From positions 7,682,932 through 7,746,931 of the forward strand of contig CM057138.1 in assembly GCA_029964075.1 (NCBI GenBank): a stretch of DNA of 64,000 bases, in the 5' to 3' direction. The position numbers and the translations under genes are program-made. The DNA comes from Patiria pectinifera. Its lineage: Eukaryota; Echinodermata; Asteroidea; Valvatida; Asterinidae. Of this stretch, positions 60,122-64,000 are shown in pieces. The notes under the pieces are model-generated. The model had not been told where the DNA came from and searched no databases. It saw only the letters and a program-made list of their open reading frames with translations. The number at the start of each line of letters is the position of its first letter. Position 1 is the first letter of the stretch.

Positions 60122-60590
60122 CTTCTAGAATTAGAAGACACCTCTCGTTAGCCTTCTAGCATTGTGATTTTTCGGGGGTCCTTACGCTATTGCTTTTGGA
60201 AATGCAAATGCGGGAAAAACATCAAAATGTAGGTGTGATACCCTCTACGCTACAGGATTGGGAAACCAGACTAAATTACTCCGTGCAGCTCAGTTTGCAT
60301 CCAGTGTGCTCAACGTTCGCAATGTCGAAAAACTTATGGTGGCGAGTGAAACCTCAGATTCTCCACCCAACAAAATGTCCCATGATCCAAATGTCAATTG
60401 TTCCAAAACATTTGAGAGTTATGGATCAACCAGGGCAACTTTTTGGGTGGTTTTGTGTTTCAGAATTTGGAATTCCAGACAAAGGTATTTCGTCTATCAA
60501 AGTGCATATATAAGCCATAGCGTAATGCCTCCCCCCCAAAAAAATCACTATGCTAGAAGGCTAACGAGAGGTGCCTTCTTATTCTAGAAG
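60122..60590. mobile_element. Mariner-like MITE with TA duplication
   Basis: ACTTCTAGAATTAGAAG, CACCTCTCGTTAGCCTTCTA on the left and TAGAAGGCTAACGAGAGGTG, CTTCTTATTCTAGAAG on the right. TA flanks both sides (60120-60121 and 60591-60592), the Tc1/mariner target. Internal frame 60258-60587 (109 aa) resembles no transposase I know. Confidence 0.8.
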
Positions 60591-60673
60591 TAGGTGAGGG
60601 GGTGACATATATCAGAGACAAAGATGCGGCTTCCATATAATGCTGAAGATGAACAAACCCCCAGACCATATCA

Positions 60674-62036
60674 CAGAGTTGTAATGACTCGAGTTAATGA
60701 CTTGACTCGAGTCCGACTAGAGTCACAATTTTTGGTGACTCGACTCGACTTGAGTCCCTGTGGGTAAATGACTCGACTTGACTCGAGTCACTGCGAGTAA
60801 ATGACTTAAGTCCCTCACCAGATGATTCGACGCGACTCAACTCAAGTGAAGGCTAATAAGACATGAGTCCCAAAAATAAAAGCAAAACTGTACGGAAAAT
60901 ATTTGCAATTACTTACCGTGCAAAATATGTTCAAGTCACTTTGGGAATACAATATAGCGACCGCAAGTCATGTACAGATATATGTGTCACAGACTCCCAC
61001 CTTGTTATTCTAGAACACACAAAATACAATCCCGAACCAGACTAACCCTTTCACCATCGATCGTATCCATTGGTACGATTTAAATACGCATTGCGAAACT
61101 CGATTTATGAATGAACTCTCTCCCAAAAATATGTCAATTGAGGGCGCACTGATCATTTGTATTAAGATCACTGCAATGTAAAACACGAAGATATATCTGT
61201 CATGTTCTTTGATAGTTTTGCTCAAAATTAAGGATTTTCCCACTTCCTGTTTTCAGTAGCAGGTACTAATTTCACAGGTAGGTGTTCTGTAGCTGATGTT
61301 TGGATGAATAATGAATAATTCGGATATTCAGGGGGATTTATTGGATGAAAATGATGAAGAAATTGTCTGTGTGGAAATGACTGATTGTGTCAAGTCGCCC
61401 CCTGACCGAGTTGCCCAGTAGATTTTCTTATTTTATTTACCTTTTAGTACTCTTTTTTGAGTGGCTGTAGGGGGCCTAGGCCTAACTGGCATATAGTTTT
61501 ATACACAATTCGGACAAATCCAATGCACGTATTTGATGTGTGTTTTTATTTTGAGGGTTTAGGCCCCCCGGAAATTGATTTCTTTGTGCATACATGCTTC
61601 TTGGGACCTATTGAATTCTTCCAGCTGTTTTTTTTTGTTTTGTATTTTTTTGTCTGCTGCTGGCTCCTAAAACCTCAAAAATAAATATTAAAAATCCTGA
61701 ATTTCATGATTTGTGGGTCATGACCTTATAACAAAGCTAAAGGGAAACAATTCTAGATCCGAAGCCGAACCAGACAGCATAAGACCGCAGTTTTACTTCT
61801 TGTTAGCCTTACTGTTTTTAGTGTTAGTGATACAAATGCCTTTCTCTCTTGTCTTCATTTGTTATACAGTGTTCAAGTATTCGTGACTCGAATTGACTAG
61901 AGCTAAATATTTGAATGGACTGGACTCGACTCAACTAGACTCGACCTTCTTGACCTAATGACTCAACTCGACTCGAGTCACTTCTTTAAAATAACTCGAC
62001 TCGAGTCACAAAAATAAGTGACTCGTTACAACTCTG
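60674..62036. mobile_element. hAT-like element, full-length relative of 10583-11219
   Basis: Opens CAGAGTTGTAATGACTCGAG and ends GACTCGTTACAACTCTG. Subterminal GACTCGAGTC words on both flanks. Outside, CCATATCA and CCATACTG share the first five bases, a possible decayed 8-bp duplication. The centre (61045-61860) is not in the shorter copy and may be a further insertion. No hAT transposase. Confidence 0.8.
61311..61421 (+). CDS. Acidic 36-aa ORF inside nested insert
   Basis: MNNSDIQGDLLDENDEEIVC then VEMTDCVKSPPDRVAQ and a stop. The strongly acidic start resembles N-termini of piggyBac-type transposases, and CTAACCCTTT at 61042 resembles a TTAA-CCCTTT edge, but both are weak. Could equally be chance. 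Confidence 0.2.
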   Translation: MNNSDIQGDLLDENDEEIVCVEMTDCVKSPPDRVAQ

Positions 62037-63462
62037 CCATACTGAACCCGACAATGATTACAGTAAACCATGACATTACTGTTTATAATGTTTTGAATGT
62101 CTAAGCAAATGAACAACCACTCTTTGGTATTTCAACAAAAAGTTACTGTAAATTGTCATCAATATTCTTTCATTTATAATCACTTGATCAGTCCGTTTGA
62201 ACTGTCACAGCTTACATGAACATGTAGAATGCATTCGATAATTTAAATTTGATGGATTTGTTTTTTAATTTATGTTAAAGACTGTCACTAAAGAAAACCA
62301 TTTATTTTCATGATAAATACAAATTATGCTTCTATATTCAGGAGAAAAATAATACAATAATAAAAAAGTTTAGACTCCATTCAGTTAGAGAATTCTTTTT
62401 TGTTATGTGTTTTTAGCCGTGAAGAGAATGTACATATATGTATGATTAATAAAGCAAGCCTAGAGCACTTTGTTAAGTACAGTGGAAAAAAACACACAAG
62501 AGTTCCTGGCAGCCGTCAAAAAACAAACCCAGAGGCACGGAAATCTCCACTTTTGTATCTTAGCATCTCTAAAGGTCTTTTAAAAACATGAATGTGCGGA
62601 TTTGTTTACATTTGTGTCATTTTCATTCCAGTGGAGTCGTCAGAGAATTAGAATATGAACAATCTGACAAATTCACACAAAACCTGCATACAATGCCTAC
62701 CTTTTGCAGTAGTGGATAATGAGAAATCTTATCTGATCTTTTCCAGCTGTATTGGTTTTTTTTTCATCAGCTTCTCATATCAATCATCATCAAAAAAGGT
62801 CCCCATTTCAATTGTAACGAAAATATCTTGGAAAATATATATTTTTTGAAATTCAATATTTATCATCCACTTTAAATGTACATTTTAGATAATTGTATGT
62901 ATGAGAAGAAAACTTTTTAAAATGAGCATGAGTAATGCTAACTTAATTTGGAACCAAACCATGCAAGTTATCAATTATCAATCACAAAACATGCCACAGT
63001 GAGTCACTTTGTGAATCTGAAAATAAATGAAAACACATTTCCTTGACATACATCGTGCAGAAGACATATATTACAAGTACATGTACATACCCAGAACTTT
63101 TCCATACCGAGCTACACAGTGCAAGTGAGAAACGGAACAGGTCAGAAGGTAAGAACTCAAAGATCAAACCATAAGGTTGTTCAAAACAAAGTCATATCCA
63201 AAAGACTTCAACTTAATAATGTACAATGTACTCACAGACTGTATTTCAAATGCAGAAATTTTTAAAAATATGTCCAACTGAAACATGTAGGTATGTATAT
63301 GAATGAACAACCAAAAAAAAAAGGTCATAAAGGGAGAAAGGTCAGTGAAAAGGTAAAGGTCAGAAAAAAGGCCAAAGGTCATGTACACTGTAAGAAATAA
63401 ACCCATTAACAACTGTACTACATGTTTATTCAAAGAAGAAACCCTAAAACCATTGAGTGTTC
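62037..63462. other. AT-rich intron, one tentative exon only
   Basis: Apart from the 63236-63277 candidate, nothing recognised. A plus frame at 62400-62591 has no known domain. Confidence 0.4.
63236..63277 (-). CDS. Possible tiny VAV exon (end of DH domain)
   Basis: A 42-nt minus segment between a good acceptor (TACATGTTTCAG) and donor GTGAGT reads LDIFLKISAFEIQS. This loosely resembles the ETLRKISEFQSSI helix that closes VAV DH domains and is in phase 0. It is very short, the match is only a few residues, and the expected following exon (KIDGEL...DRYxFLFDK) was not found, so it may be chance. Confidence 0.2.
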
Positions 63463-63700
63463 CGGCGGTTTCAGGTGCTACAGGGAGTAATTGGCAGGGG
63501 AGTTTCAGGTGCTACAGGGAGTAATTGGCAGGGGAGTTTCAGGTGCTACAGGGAGTAATTGGCAGGGCGGTTTCAGGTGCTACAGGGAGTAATAGGCAGG
63601 GCAGTTTTGGGCACTACAGAGAGTAATAGGCAGGGCCGTTTTGGGCGGTTTTGGGCACTTTAAGGAGTTATTGGCAGGGCCGTTTCGGGTGCTAAAGGGA
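63463..63700 (+). repeat. 34-bp tandem repeat, about seven copies
   Basis: GTTTCAGGTGCTACAGGGAG then TAATTGGCAGGGGA; the first copies are nearly identical, later ones drift (GTTTTGGGCACTACAGAGAG). Non-coding. Confidence 0.9.
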
Positions 63701-64000
63701 AAACAGCGTCCGGGACACATTCTCATTCAGTTGATTGCAGCTACGCGATGTCACGTGCTGAACTGACAAATAATAGCAACCGCGTGCGTGTGTGAGTCAT
63801 GTCAACGCTTGCGTGCAGTTATTCACGGCTTCGCCGAATTAAAAACGATGCACTAACGGTAATTTTAAAAAATATGTCTTTAGACGCATCGTTGGAAATG
63901 GCCTTCTTTTATTGTTTTCTTCTAAATCACAGCATGCCAGAAAGAACAATTCAACAGGGAGTTTAGTACCCTTACCATCATTAAACCAAGTATGTTTTTC

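Noticed and set aside
61050-61080. TIDGE on the minus strand as the missing VAV PH exon (KIDGEL)
   Set aside because: Lies inside a transposon, with stops and no following DRYxFLFDK sequence.
62700-62750. Candidate VAV exon before GTAGGC donor
   Set aside because: The phase-0 frame gives no PH-like sequence, and the better-looking frame has the wrong phase.

Overview
This window is animal nuclear DNA and contains no bacterial or phage genes. Large introns, one spliced gene, tRNA-derived SINE fragments, long minisatellites and dozens of nested transposons suggest a marine invertebrate. I cannot name the species. AT-rich intron sequence, the many ACATGTACATGT strings and the mix of hAT, PIF/Harbinger-like, tyrosine-recombinase and LINE remnants fit that view but do not settle a phylum.

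The one host gene I can support is a VAV-family Rho/Rac guanine-nucleotide exchange factor on the minus strand. Eight exons join in frame (1084 nt, 361 codons plus one base) with matching splice phases. In transcript order they encode: PH strand region (58431-58345), PH core (47618-47491), C1 zinc finger in two exons (38773-38678 and 38072-37972), VAV-type first SH3 domain (37552-37371), a Ser/Pro/His-rich linker (21791-21679), and the SH2 domain in two exons (13583-13461 and 8909-8656). The last exon ends on a donor in phase 1, so the C-terminal SH3 exon should lie to the left of the window. The CH, acidic and most DH exons should lie to the right; one very short DH-like exon (63277-63236) is only tentative. 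Intron sizes run from about 0.4 to 15.6 kb.

Everything else is intron or flank filled by mobile and tandem DNA. From left to right: a TIR element copy (1-1214); a SINE (1386-1740); a 45-bp minisatellite (2285-4370); a degenerate transposon (5640-6273); a C-rich tract (6660-7440); fold-back elements (10206-10582, 11847-13258); a TIR element with a 6-bp duplication (15884-17386); an hAT-type element with a perfect 8-bp duplication (17820-21231) carrying a nested unit with intron-like signals; a 5.4-kb inverted repeat (24232-29690); a 4.2-kb TIR element rich in TGACGTCA palindromes (30268-34458); small MITEs (35427-39598); a 63-bp minisatellite of over 60 copies with higher-order structure (43130-47335); a heptanucleotide microsatellite (48516-49080); a tyrosine-recombinase relic (49665-50276); and a LINE (50480-56783) split by a 5.4-kb TIR element with a gag-like ORF. 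Two more hAT elements (56989-58190, 60674-62036) follow, one retaining a BED zinc-finger ORF.

The parts do not form an operon or a coordinated system. They form a signalling gene whose introns have collected several layers of nested transposons. The least explained items are the TGACGTCA-rich element, its hairpin tandem array, the intron-containing unit inside the hAT copy, and the terminal structure of the element that splits the LINE.
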